Assembly: GCA_910588135.1 (NCBI GenBank)
Contig: CAJUOT010000003.1
Span: forward strand, 1 to 64,000
Source: an uncultured Oscillospiraceae bacterium
GTDB lineage: Bacteria; Bacillota; Clostridia; Oscillospirales; Oscillospiraceae
Length of the DNA: 64,000 bases
Direction: 5' to 3'
The position numbers and the translations under genes were made by a program. Shown here in pieces: positions 57,380 through 64,000 of this stretch (the first letter of the stretch is position 1; each line of letters begins with the position of its first letter). A model generated the notes under the pieces. The model saw nothing but the letters and a program-made list of their open reading frames with translations, searched no databases and was not told the DNA's origin.

Positions 57380-58270
57380 ATGAACAAACAGGCAAAGGGC
57401 GTTTCCGACCGCACCAGCGATATCATCCTGGTGACCATCTGCGCCATCGTGCTGCTCATCGTGGCCTATCCGCTGTACTACGTGGTCATCGCCTCCTTCT
57501 CCAACCCCTACGACGTGTACGCGGGCAAGACCTTCCTGCTGCCCAGCGGCTTCACTCTGGACGGTTACAAGGCGGTGTTCGCCGATCCCAAGATCATGCC
57601 GGGCTTCTTCAACTCCGTGAAGTACACCGTCATCGGCACCATCTTCTCCGTGGTCATGCTGTACATCACCGCCTACCCCCTGGCCCAGAAGGATCTGCCG
57701 GGGCGCAAGTTCCTCAGCCTGTTCTTCGTATTCACCATGTACTTCGGCGGCGGCATGATCCCCACCTACCTGATCGTCAAGCAGACCGGCCTCATCGGCA
57801 ATATGTGGTCGCTGTTCCTCCCCGGCGGCGTGGGGGTGGGCAATATGATCATCGTGCGCAACTACTTCCAGAACAGCATCCCCCACGACCTCATCGAGGC
57901 GTCCCACATCGACGGCGCGTCCAAGTTCCGCACCTTCCTCAGCGTGGTGATCCCCCTGTCCATGCCCATTCTGGCCGTCCAGGCGGTGTTCGCCATGGTG
58001 GCCTATTGGAACGACTGGTTCACCGCCATGATCTACCTGGGCGGCAAGGGCCAGCCCCTGCCCCTGGTGCTGCGGGGCATCCTCATCAAGAGCGCCGCCT
58101 CCACCGAGCAGGCGGGCATGATCGAGGGGGGCTTTGCCGAGCTGAACAAGCTCACCGAGATGATCAAGTTCAGTTCCATGATCGTGGCGGCCCTGCCCAT
58201 GCTCATCGCCTACCCCTTCGTGCAGAAGTACTTCGAGAAGGGCTTCATGGCCGGCGCGGTCAAGGGTTAA
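57380..58270 (+). CDS. CUT1-type ABC sugar permease (YtcP-like)
   Basis: A 296-residue permease with six membrane helices. SDIILVTICAIVLLIVAYPLYYV starts the first, and the EAA loop is IEASHIDGASKFRTFL. It pairs with the LplB-like permease before it. AAGGGGGTG lies upstream. No ATPase gene is in the operon; CUT1 importers of this kind usually share an MsmK-type ATPase encoded elsewhere. Confidence 0.92.
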   Translation: MNKQAKGVSDRTSDIILVTICAIVLLIVAYPLYYVVIASFSNPYDVYAGKTFLLPSGFTLDGYKAVFADPKIMPGFFNSVKYTVIGTIFSVVMLYITAYPLAQKDLPGRKFLSLFFVFTMYFGGGMIPTYLIVKQTGLIGNMWSLFLPGGVGVGNMIIVRNYFQNSIPHDLIEASHIDGASKFRTFLSVVIPLSMPILAVQAVFAMVAYWNDWFTAMIYLGGKGQPLPLVLRGILIKSAASTEQAGMIEGGFAELNKLTEMIKFSSMIVAALPMLIAYPFVQKYFEKGFMAGAVKG

Positions 58271-58287
58271 GAAAGGAGCGCGTGAAC

Positions 58288-59946
58288 ATGAATATGAAAA
58301 GAGTAGTTTCCGGCGCTCTGTGCGCGGCTTTAGGCCTGGGCCTGCTGTCCGGCTGCGGCCTGGGCAGGGTGGGCAGCGTCAACAACGGCGAGGTGAATCT
58401 GAACACCGACCAGACCGAGTTCCACGTGGTCAGCGGCATCTCCTCCCTGTCCTCCGGCTACGACGACAACCCCGTCCTCAACGAGATGGCCCAGGCAGCG
58501 GGGATCAAGATCGACTGGGAGGTCATGAGCGACTCCCTGGGCGAGCAGGTGAACATCCGCATCACCGGCGGCGACCTGCCCGACGCCTTCCAGGCCGTGG
58601 GCTTCTCCAACTACGACCTGGCCCGGTACGGCCGGGGCGGCACCTTCCTGGACCTGACCCCCTACATCACCCCGGAGATCATGCCCAACCTCTATCAAAT
58701 CCTGGAGGAGCACCCCTCCATCCGGGCCGCCATCACCCAGGATGACGGCGGCATTTACGGCCTGCCCGCCGCCGAGATGATGGGCACCGGCGTGGTCGGC
58801 GCGGAGGACGACATCTCCATCCACAGCATACAGCAGTTCTCCATGATCAACAAGCGCTGGCTGGACGACCTGGGCCTGCCGGTGCCCGAGACGGTGGAGG
58901 AGCTGAAAGCGGCCCTCCAGGCCTTCAAGGACAACGATATGTCCCACAAGGTGTACGGCAACGATCCCGGCACCACCATCCCCATGACTTTCGGCTTTGA
59001 CCAGTGGTGCTGGGGACAGAACATCTTCTACACCCCCTTTGGCGTCACCAACTGGTCGGACGTGTGCATGGACCTGCGGCTCACCAAGGACAAACAGGTG
59101 GTATTCGACTGCGTCAGCGACGCGTACCGCGACGCCGTCGCCTATTACCACGACTGGTATGAGCAGGGCCTCATCGACGTAGAGGTGTTCAGCCAGGACC
59201 AGACCCAGTACATCTCCAAGTGCACCCAGGGCTACGTGGGGGTGGCCACCTGGTGGGAGATCAACGAGCTGACCGGCGACTATTCCGGCGACTACGTCTA
59301 CCTGCCCCCGCTGAAGGGGCCCGACGGCAAATGCACCGTCACCCTGAAATCTGCGGGCAGCGCGGTGAACTCCGGCCAGCTGTCCATCACCGCCGACTGC
59401 AAGAGCCCCATCAACCTGTTGAAGTTCTACGACCAGTGGTATACCGGCGAGAACGTGATGCAGCTCCAGTACGGCCCCATCGGCGTGTACTTCACCGGCC
59501 AGGACGAGAAGGGGAAGTGGGAGTCTATCACCGACGAGGAGGCCCAGGCCCGGTTCGGCAAGAGCTCCGGCGAGCTGAAAAGCGCCAACGAGGTGGCCGG
59601 GCCCAAGCTCATCCTGTCCGATTACTACAACAACGTGTTCTATCTGGAGGCCCGGGCCGTCCAGCGCCTGGAGGACCTGGAGAGCTTCTGGTTCAACTAC
59701 GTGGACGACAAGACCATTTACCCCGTGGACTGCGTGTTCACCAGCGAGGAGCTGGACACCATCGACCTGTACCGCACCGACTTTGAGAACGCCGTGAAGG
59801 AGCAGGAGGCCCTGTGGCTCCGGGACGGCGGTCCCGACAGCGGGGAGTGGGAGGCGTACAAGGAGTACCTGTCCAAAAAGTGCGGCATGGATAAGCTGAT
59901 CGAGGCTTACCAGGGCGCCTACGAGCGGTACGCCGCGGCGGAGTAA
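58288..59946 (+). CDS. Extracellular solute-binding lipoprotein of the sugar importer
   Basis: A 552-residue lipoprotein (LLSGC). The family 1 binding fold has conserved GGDLPDAFQAVGF and a long C-terminal domain. AAAGGAG lies 9 bases before the ATG at 58288. Length and context match LipO-type binding proteins for oligosaccharides. Ligand probably sucrose, kestose or a fructo-oligosaccharide given the GH32 gene. Confidence 0.9.
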   Translation: MNMKRVVSGALCAALGLGLLSGCGLGRVGSVNNGEVNLNTDQTEFHVVSGISSLSSGYDDNPVLNEMAQAAGIKIDWEVMSDSLGEQVNIRITGGDLPDAFQAVGFSNYDLARYGRGGTFLDLTPYITPEIMPNLYQILEEHPSIRAAITQDDGGIYGLPAAEMMGTGVVGAEDDISIHSIQQFSMINKRWLDDLGLPVPETVEELKAALQAFKDNDMSHKVYGNDPGTTIPMTFGFDQWCWGQNIFYTPFGVTNWSDVCMDLRLTKDKQVVFDCVSDAYRDAVAYYHDWYEQGLIDVEVFSQDQTQYISKCTQGYVGVATWWEINELTGDYSGDYVYLPPLKGPDGKCTVTLKSAGSAVNSGQLSITADCKSPINLLKFYDQWYTGENVMQLQYGPIGVYFTGQDEKGKWESITDEEAQARFGKSSGELKSANEVAGPKLILSDYYNNVFYLEARAVQRLEDLESFWFNYVDDKTIYPVDCVFTSEELDTIDLYRTDFENAVKEQEALWLRDGGPDSGEWEAYKEYLSKKCGMDKLIEAYQGAYERYAAAE

Positions 59947-59962
59947 AACACCCGCGCGTATA

Positions 59963-59994
59963 GGAAAAGGGGCGGCTCATGCCGCCCCTTTTCC
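59963..59994 (+). terminator. Terminator after the sugar-binding protein gene
   Basis: A perfect 14-bp stem (GGAAAAGGGGCGGC with its complement at 59981-59994). Its 3' arm ends CTTTTCC. Confidence 0.85.
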
Positions 59995-60006
59995 CGAAAG
60001 ATGCTC

Positions 60007-60052
60007 TTGCCATTTCCCCGCCCCCAAATTATAATGGACCGTAGAGACGGTC
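60007..60052 (+). promoter_or_regulatory. Promoter and palindrome before the GH32 hydrolase gene
   Basis: TTGCCA (60007-60012), 17 bp, TATAAT (60030-60035). GACCGT-AGAG-ACGGTC (60037-60052) is a perfect palindrome with a 4-base centre at the start site, a candidate operator unlike the LacI boxes upstream. Confidence 0.7.
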
Positions 60053-60068
60053 AAGGAGGATGCACACC

Positions 60069-61568
60069 ATGACCAGCAAAGCCCTGCAAAAGTCCCGGGA
60101 CTTTGAGGCCCGGTACGGCCCCCACATCCCGGACAGCGAACGCCCCGCCTTTCACGCCACCCCCACCATCGGCTGGATGAACGACCCCAACGGCTTCTCC
60201 TTCTACCGGGGGGAGTGCCACCTGTTCTACCAGTACCACCCCTACTCCATCGAGTGGGGCCCCATGCACTGGGGGCACCTCAGGACAAAGGACTTCATCC
60301 GCTGGGAGCGGCTGCCCTGCGCCCTGGCCCCGGACGAGGCGTATGACGCCTCTGGCTGCTTCTCCGGCGGGGCGGCGGAGCTGCCCGACGGGCGGCAGCT
60401 GCTGCTGTACACCGGTGTCCAGCGCCACCGCAGCGCCGAGGGCTTTTTGGAGGATGTGCAGACCCAGTGCGCAGCCATCGGGGACGGGGTGAACTATGAG
60501 AAATACTCCCTCAACCCGGTGCTGGACGGCAGGGACCTGCCCCAGGGGGGCAGCACCATCGACTTCCGGGACCCCAAGGTGTGGCGGGACAGAGACGGAA
60601 CGTTTTACGCCGCCATCGGCAACCGCACCGGGGATGGCAGCGGGGCCATCCTGCTCTATCAGAGCGCGGACGGTTTGAAGTGGGACTTTGTCCGCACCCT
60701 GGACCGCTGCCACAACCAGTACGGGAAAATGTGGGAGTGCCCGGATTTCTTTCAGCTGGACGGCAAGCAGATCATTCTCACCAGCCCCCAGGACATGACC
60801 CCCATCGGCCTGGAATTCCACGCGGGCAACGGCACCCTGTGTCTCATGGGCAGCTATGACCCCGAGAAAGGCTTCACCCGGGAGCGGGTGCAGGCCATCG
60901 ACTACGGACTGGACTTCTACGCCCCCCAGACGCTGGAGGCCCCCGACGGGCGGCGGATCATGATCGCCTGGATGCAGAACTGGGACACGGTGGGCGGCAA
61001 ACCCTTCCACTGCCGCTGGTTCGGGCAGATGACCCTGCCCCGGGAGCTGTCTGTGGAGAACGGGCGGCTGTACCAGCGCCCAGTGCGGGAGCTGATCGCC
61101 TACCGGCGCAATCCGGTGGTCCACCACCACATTCTGGTCAGCGGGGAGACCAACCTGCCCGGCATCCAGGGCCGGACGCTGGACATGACCGTCACCATAA
61201 GACCCATGGGGGAGGGCTCTTACCGGTGGTTCCGCCTGCACGTGGCCAAGGACGGCCGGCACGACACCATCATCCGCTACAAGCCGGACGAGAGCACCGT
61301 AAAGATCGACCGCTGCCGCAGCGGCCTGCCCCGGGACATCGTCAACACCCGCAGCTTCCTGGTGCGGCCCCGGGGCGGGGAGCTCAAGCTCCGGGTGATC
61401 CTGGACCGGTTCAGCGTGGAGGTGTTCGTCAACGACGGCGAGGCCGCGGCCAGCGCGGTGATCTACACCCCCCGGGAGGCGGACGCCATCACCTTTGAGG
61501 CGGACGGCCAGACGCTGATTGATGTGGAGAAATACGACCTGATTTTTGACAAAAATGAGGAGGCCTGA
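60069..61568 (+). CDS. Glycoside hydrolase family 32 (sucrose-6-phosphate hydrolase/invertase type)
   Basis: A 499-residue beta-fructosidase. The nucleophile D39 lies in WMNDPNG, the transition-state aspartate in FRDP (167-169), and the acid/base E223 in WECPDF. A C-terminal beta-sandwich follows. There is no signal peptide, so it acts in the cytoplasm on imported sucrose, sucrose phosphate or short fructans. The ATG at 60069 has AGGAGG 8 bases upstream; the ATG at 60060 is too close to it. It is followed after 3 bases by the fructokinase gene. Confidence 0.94.
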   Translation: MTSKALQKSRDFEARYGPHIPDSERPAFHATPTIGWMNDPNGFSFYRGECHLFYQYHPYSIEWGPMHWGHLRTKDFIRWERLPCALAPDEAYDASGCFSGGAAELPDGRQLLLYTGVQRHRSAEGFLEDVQTQCAAIGDGVNYEKYSLNPVLDGRDLPQGGSTIDFRDPKVWRDRDGTFYAAIGNRTGDGSGAILLYQSADGLKWDFVRTLDRCHNQYGKMWECPDFFQLDGKQIILTSPQDMTPIGLEFHAGNGTLCLMGSYDPEKGFTRERVQAIDYGLDFYAPQTLEAPDGRRIMIAWMQNWDTVGGKPFHCRWFGQMTLPRELSVENGRLYQRPVRELIAYRRNPVVHHHILVSGETNLPGIQGRTLDMTVTIRPMGEGSYRWFRLHVAKDGRHDTIIRYKPDESTVKIDRCRSGLPRDIVNTRSFLVRPRGGELKLRVILDRFSVEVFVNDGEAAASAVIYTPREADAITFEADGQTLIDVEKYDLIFDKNEEA

Positions 61569-61571
61569 ACC

Positions 61572-62534
61572 ATGCCGGAAAAACTATTTGACGTAACCGC
61601 CCTGGGGGAGCTTTTGATCGACTTCACAGAGAACGGGTTGAGCGGGCAGGGAAATACCCTGTTCGAGGCCAACCCCGGCGGGGCCCCCTGCAACGTGCTG
61701 GCCATGCTGAAGAAGCTGGGCCGCTCCTGCGCCTTCGTGGGCAAGGTGGGAGAGGATCTGTTCGGCCGTCTGCTCCACGACGTGGCGTCGGAGGCGGGCA
61801 TCTGCATGGACCACCTGATCTTTGACCGGGACGCCCGCACCACCCTGGCCTTCGTCAAGACCTTTGAAAACGGCGACCGGGATTTCTCCTTCTACCGCAG
61901 CCCCGGCGCGGACATGATGCTCCGTGAGGACGAGCTGCCCCTTGACGTGATCTCCGGCAGCCGCGTCTTCCACTTCGGCACCCTGTCCATGACCCACGAG
62001 GGGGTGCGGAAGGCCACCTGCAAGGCCATCGACGCCGCCAGGGCGGGCGGTGCGCTCATCTCCTTCGACCCGAACCTGCGCCCGCCGCTGTGGACCAGCC
62101 TGGACGAGGCCAAAAGGCAGGTCGAATACGGCCTGACCCGGTGCGATGTATTGAAAATCGCCGATAATGAGTTGGAGTTCATGACCGGCCAGACGGAGTT
62201 CGACAGGGGCGCGGCCCTCCTGCGGGGCCGCTATCCCAACATCAAGCTGTTTAACGTCACCGCCGGGGCGGAGGGCAGCTACTCCTACTATGAGGACAAG
62301 CGGGTGTTTGTCCCCGCCTGCAAGCTGGGGGGAACCATTGAGACCACCGGGGCGGGGGACACCTTCTGCGCCTGCGTGCTGAATTTTGTGCTGGAGCGCG
62401 GGCTGGAGGGGCTCACCGAAGCTGACCTGACGGAAATGCTCCGCTTCGCCAACACGGCGGCCTATCTGGTGACCACCCGGAAGGGAGCCATCCGCTCCAT
62501 GCCCGAACGGGCGGAGGTGGAAGCCCTATTATAA
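61572..62534 (+). CDS. Fructokinase-like PfkB carbohydrate kinase
   Basis: A 320-residue kinase. ALGELLIDF starts the fold, GGAPCNVLAMLKKLG is the substrate-side motif, and TTGAGDTFCA holds the catalytic base. The layout is that of bacterial fructokinases. It would phosphorylate fructose released by the GH32 enzyme. GAGGAGG precedes the ATG. Terminator lies about 0.18 kb downstream. Confidence 0.9.
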   Translation: MPEKLFDVTALGELLIDFTENGLSGQGNTLFEANPGGAPCNVLAMLKKLGRSCAFVGKVGEDLFGRLLHDVASEAGICMDHLIFDRDARTTLAFVKTFENGDRDFSFYRSPGADMMLREDELPLDVISGSRVFHFGTLSMTHEGVRKATCKAIDAARAGGALISFDPNLRPPLWTSLDEAKRQVEYGLTRCDVLKIADNELEFMTGQTEFDRGAALLRGRYPNIKLFNVTAGAEGSYSYYEDKRVFVPACKLGGTIETTGAGDTFCACVLNFVLERGLEGLTEADLTEMLRFANTAAYLVTTRKGAIRSMPERAEVEALL

Positions 62535-62880
62535 CAGGGCCAAAAAGAATCCGCCCAAAAGTCGAGAATTTACACAAAAAGCACCCAAACCGTCAGGTTT
62601 GAGTGGAAAATCTTGGCGGATGCTACAGAACTCAAGTCTGCGATCTCTTGCGTGCGAAAATTCGGGTGAACATCACCCCGGCGCTTTCGTACCTGTTTGG
62701 CGCTGTTTGGCCGGGACGGGGCCGCTCTTTGGAGCGGCCCCGTCCATTGTTTCCGTCCGCTCGTCTCGCCGAGTGGGCCGAAGGACATCCCTGCCGCCTT
62801 CATCATATTGGGGAAGCGCAAGCTGCTTGGTGCGCGCCGGACAGCAGGTTGACTGCGGCGAATTTTTTCTGAGCCCAGCT
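62535..62880. other. Gene-free stretch with one terminator
   Basis: 346 bases with no convincing reading frame. Apart from a strong hairpin at 62714-62745 I see nothing to name. Base use is less GC-rich than the neighbours in the first 120 bases. Confidence 0.5.
62714..62745. terminator. Terminator between fructokinase and the SLH protein gene
   Basis: GGACGGGGCCGCTC (62714-62727) pairs perfectly with GAGCGGCCCCGTCC (62732-62745), followed by ATTGTTT. Confidence 0.85.
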
Positions 62881-63996
62881 TTACGCCACCCTGGTGCCGG
62901 AGGTCTCTCCTTGAACCACCCGCCACGCCCGGGCAAACGCGTATTCGCTGATTGGCTCAGGCCCGGTCAAATCATTTTCAGAAATCAGCCCCTTTTGCAG
63001 CCCCCAGGCGACGCTGTCCCTGGCCCACGGCGAGACATGGCTGAAATCGGCACCGCCGTTGCCTGCGGCGGGGCGGCCCGCATAACGGTGCAGGATCACC
63101 ATGGCCTGCTCAACGGTCAAGCTGTCCTCCGGGCCAAAGCGGCCGGAACCATACCCCGTCACAAGTCCGGCCTCCTCCGCCCAGCCAATCGCGTTCCGGC
63201 AGGGATGGTCCCCGCCCACATCGGCAAAGGACGGCGCCTGGTATGCCGCTGGCCGCGCGTCGTCATACATCCGCTGAATGGCGGCGGCGCGGGTGATGGA
63301 CCGATCTTCTTTTTCCACCCAGGCCAGCGTGATATCGTCCAGATAATAGGAGCTGGCGGCCTCAAACCCGGAATCGGTGCCGAGAAGCAGATAGGCCCGG
63401 CCCTCCGCGTCCGCCTTTGCCAGCATGGTGAACGCGAACGTCTTCCACTCGTACTCCCCGGGGCGGGCAGCCTCCTCCTTTTCCAAATCACCCAAAACCA
63501 GCAAATCACAGCCGCCAACCGCTTGATTGCCCTTGTGGATGTTCAGGCGGTATTGGCCCAGTTCGTCCACAGTGCGCCGGGGCCGTGCGGTGGTAACGCC
63601 CCCCTTGACAAACACGGACGCGCCGGGGGAACCGCCCACGCCGATCATGCCGCCGTCCACATTGGTGGCCAGCCGGAAGGTCACATGAAATTCGTACAGC
63701 TGTCCGGGCTTCAGCCCGGACAATTCTTTGTAATAACCCATGAACAGGTCATCGCTGTGGTTATTCCCCGAGAGAAACAGCCCTTTCCCGCCCCCCGTCG
63801 GGAGGTCCGCCCACCCATGCCTCAGCTCGTAGAAGTCATCCACGCCGTCCCCGGCGGGATAATCCGCGAAAATCGGCGTAAATCCGGCGTCGTCTTTCTC
63901 AAAATCAAAGGTAACGGCCGGTTCCGCGGCGTAAGCCGTGGAACTTAACAGCGCGGCGGCCAGCAGGGCGGCACACGCCCGTCTCATACGTTTCAT
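62881..63996 (-). CDS. Secreted protein with C-terminal SLH domains
   Basis: A 371-residue exported protein. The signal peptide ends at TAYA (about residue 23). Residues 25-230 form a beta-rich domain like a carbohydrate-binding module (VTFDFEKDDAGFTP, YYLDDITLAWV). From about 232 two to three S-layer homology repeats follow (SFADVGGDHPCRNAIGWAEEAGLVTG, split by the family; then FSHVSPWARDSVAWGLQKGLI). SLH repeats bind cell-wall polysaccharide, so it should sit on the cell surface. Start 63996 is at the window edge and its ribosome site is outside. Confidence 0.85.
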   Translation of the reverse strand: MKRMRRACAALLAAALLSSTAYAAEPAVTFDFEKDDAGFTPIFADYPAGDGVDDFYELRHGWADLPTGGGKGLFLSGNNHSDDLFMGYYKELSGLKPGQLYEFHVTFRLATNVDGGMIGVGGSPGASVFVKGGVTTARPRRTVDELGQYRLNIHKGNQAVGGCDLLVLGDLEKEEAARPGEYEWKTFAFTMLAKADAEGRAYLLLGTDSGFEAASSYYLDDITLAWVEKEDRSITRAAAIQRMYDDARPAAYQAPSFADVGGDHPCRNAIGWAEEAGLVTGYGSGRFGPEDSLTVEQAMVILHRYAGRPAAGNGGADFSHVSPWARDSVAWGLQKGLISENDLTGPEPISEYAFARAWRVVQGETSGTRVA

Positions 63997-64000
63997 ATGC

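Noticed and set aside
1..64000. CRISPR arrays, insertion sequences, phage genes, tRNA or rRNA genes
   Set aside because: Looked for direct-repeat spacing, transposase or integrase motifs and cloverleaf-like sequences in the gaps; none found. The rpsO-pnp repeats are the only dispersed-type elements.

Overview
The window looks like a chromosomal segment of a GC-rich anaerobic Firmicute, most likely in Clostridia near the gut Oscillospiraceae (Flavonifractor/Lawsonibacter-type). This placement is an inference from gene content: AGGAGG-type ribosome sites, TTGACA-17-TATAAT promoters, hairpin terminators, an electron-bifurcating NfnAB pair, an Rnf-type flavin operon, TRAP and CUT1-type sugar uptake genes, and no sign of aerobic respiration. 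No tRNA, rRNA, CRISPR array or insertion sequence was seen. Genes are dense on both strands.

Layout. 1-8.8 kb is housekeeping: secA (cut by the window start), a metallophosphoesterase, a membrane polysaccharide deacetylase, rpsO and pnp. The rpsO-pnp gap holds a small membrane protein and three copies of a structured repeat. 8.8-11.9 kb has a BlaI repressor, an M56 membrane protease and a small exported protein born from a duplication of the protease's last membrane segment. 11.9-20.3 kb reads leftward: lactate dehydrogenase, two paralogous zinc-ribbon membrane proteins around a methyltransferase-acetyltransferase fusion, an RluD-type pseudouridine synthase, lspA, a HAD phosphatase, two acetyltransferases and nfnAB. 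20.4-29.3 kb is a sugar or sugar-acid locus: a TRAP transporter with a Gfo/Idh/MocA oxidoreductase and a flavin reductase leftward, and a PfkB kinase, class II aldolase, DeoR regulator and FGGY kinase rightward. The two arms share a divergent promoter region with matching operator-like boxes.

31.7-43.2 kb is the most interesting part: a YhfZ-like regulator, two nitrogenase component-1 homologues, a NifH-like reductase, a five-gene oligopeptide/nickel-type ABC transporter, a NifB-like radical SAM protein and a YqeG-like HAD phosphatase, all on one strand with short gaps or overlaps. The cysteine pattern (three in one subunit, one in the other) suggests a single [4Fe-4S] relay cluster, as in protochlorophyllide reductase, rather than a nitrogenase P-cluster. 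A cofactor-binding cysteine and a NifB homologue nevertheless suggest that a complex iron-sulfur cofactor may be used. No nifE or nifN is present, so nitrogen fixation is unlikely. I read it as an uncharacterised nitrogenase-like reductase with its own importer.

43.4-46.9 kb holds a NusG-II/Gx-transporter pair and a divergent two-component system. 47.1-52.9 kb is a flavin-based redox operon (DUF1622 protein, a repeat lipoprotein, ApbE, RnfC, RnfD, RnfG and a small membrane protein) that lacks rnfA, rnfB and rnfE. 53-55 kb has three envelope genes of unknown role. 55-62.5 kb is a LacI-controlled sucrose/fructan locus (ABC importer, GH32 hydrolase, fructokinase) in which the first permease gene is interrupted by an in-frame TGA. 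The window ends inside the upstream region of an SLH-domain surface protein.
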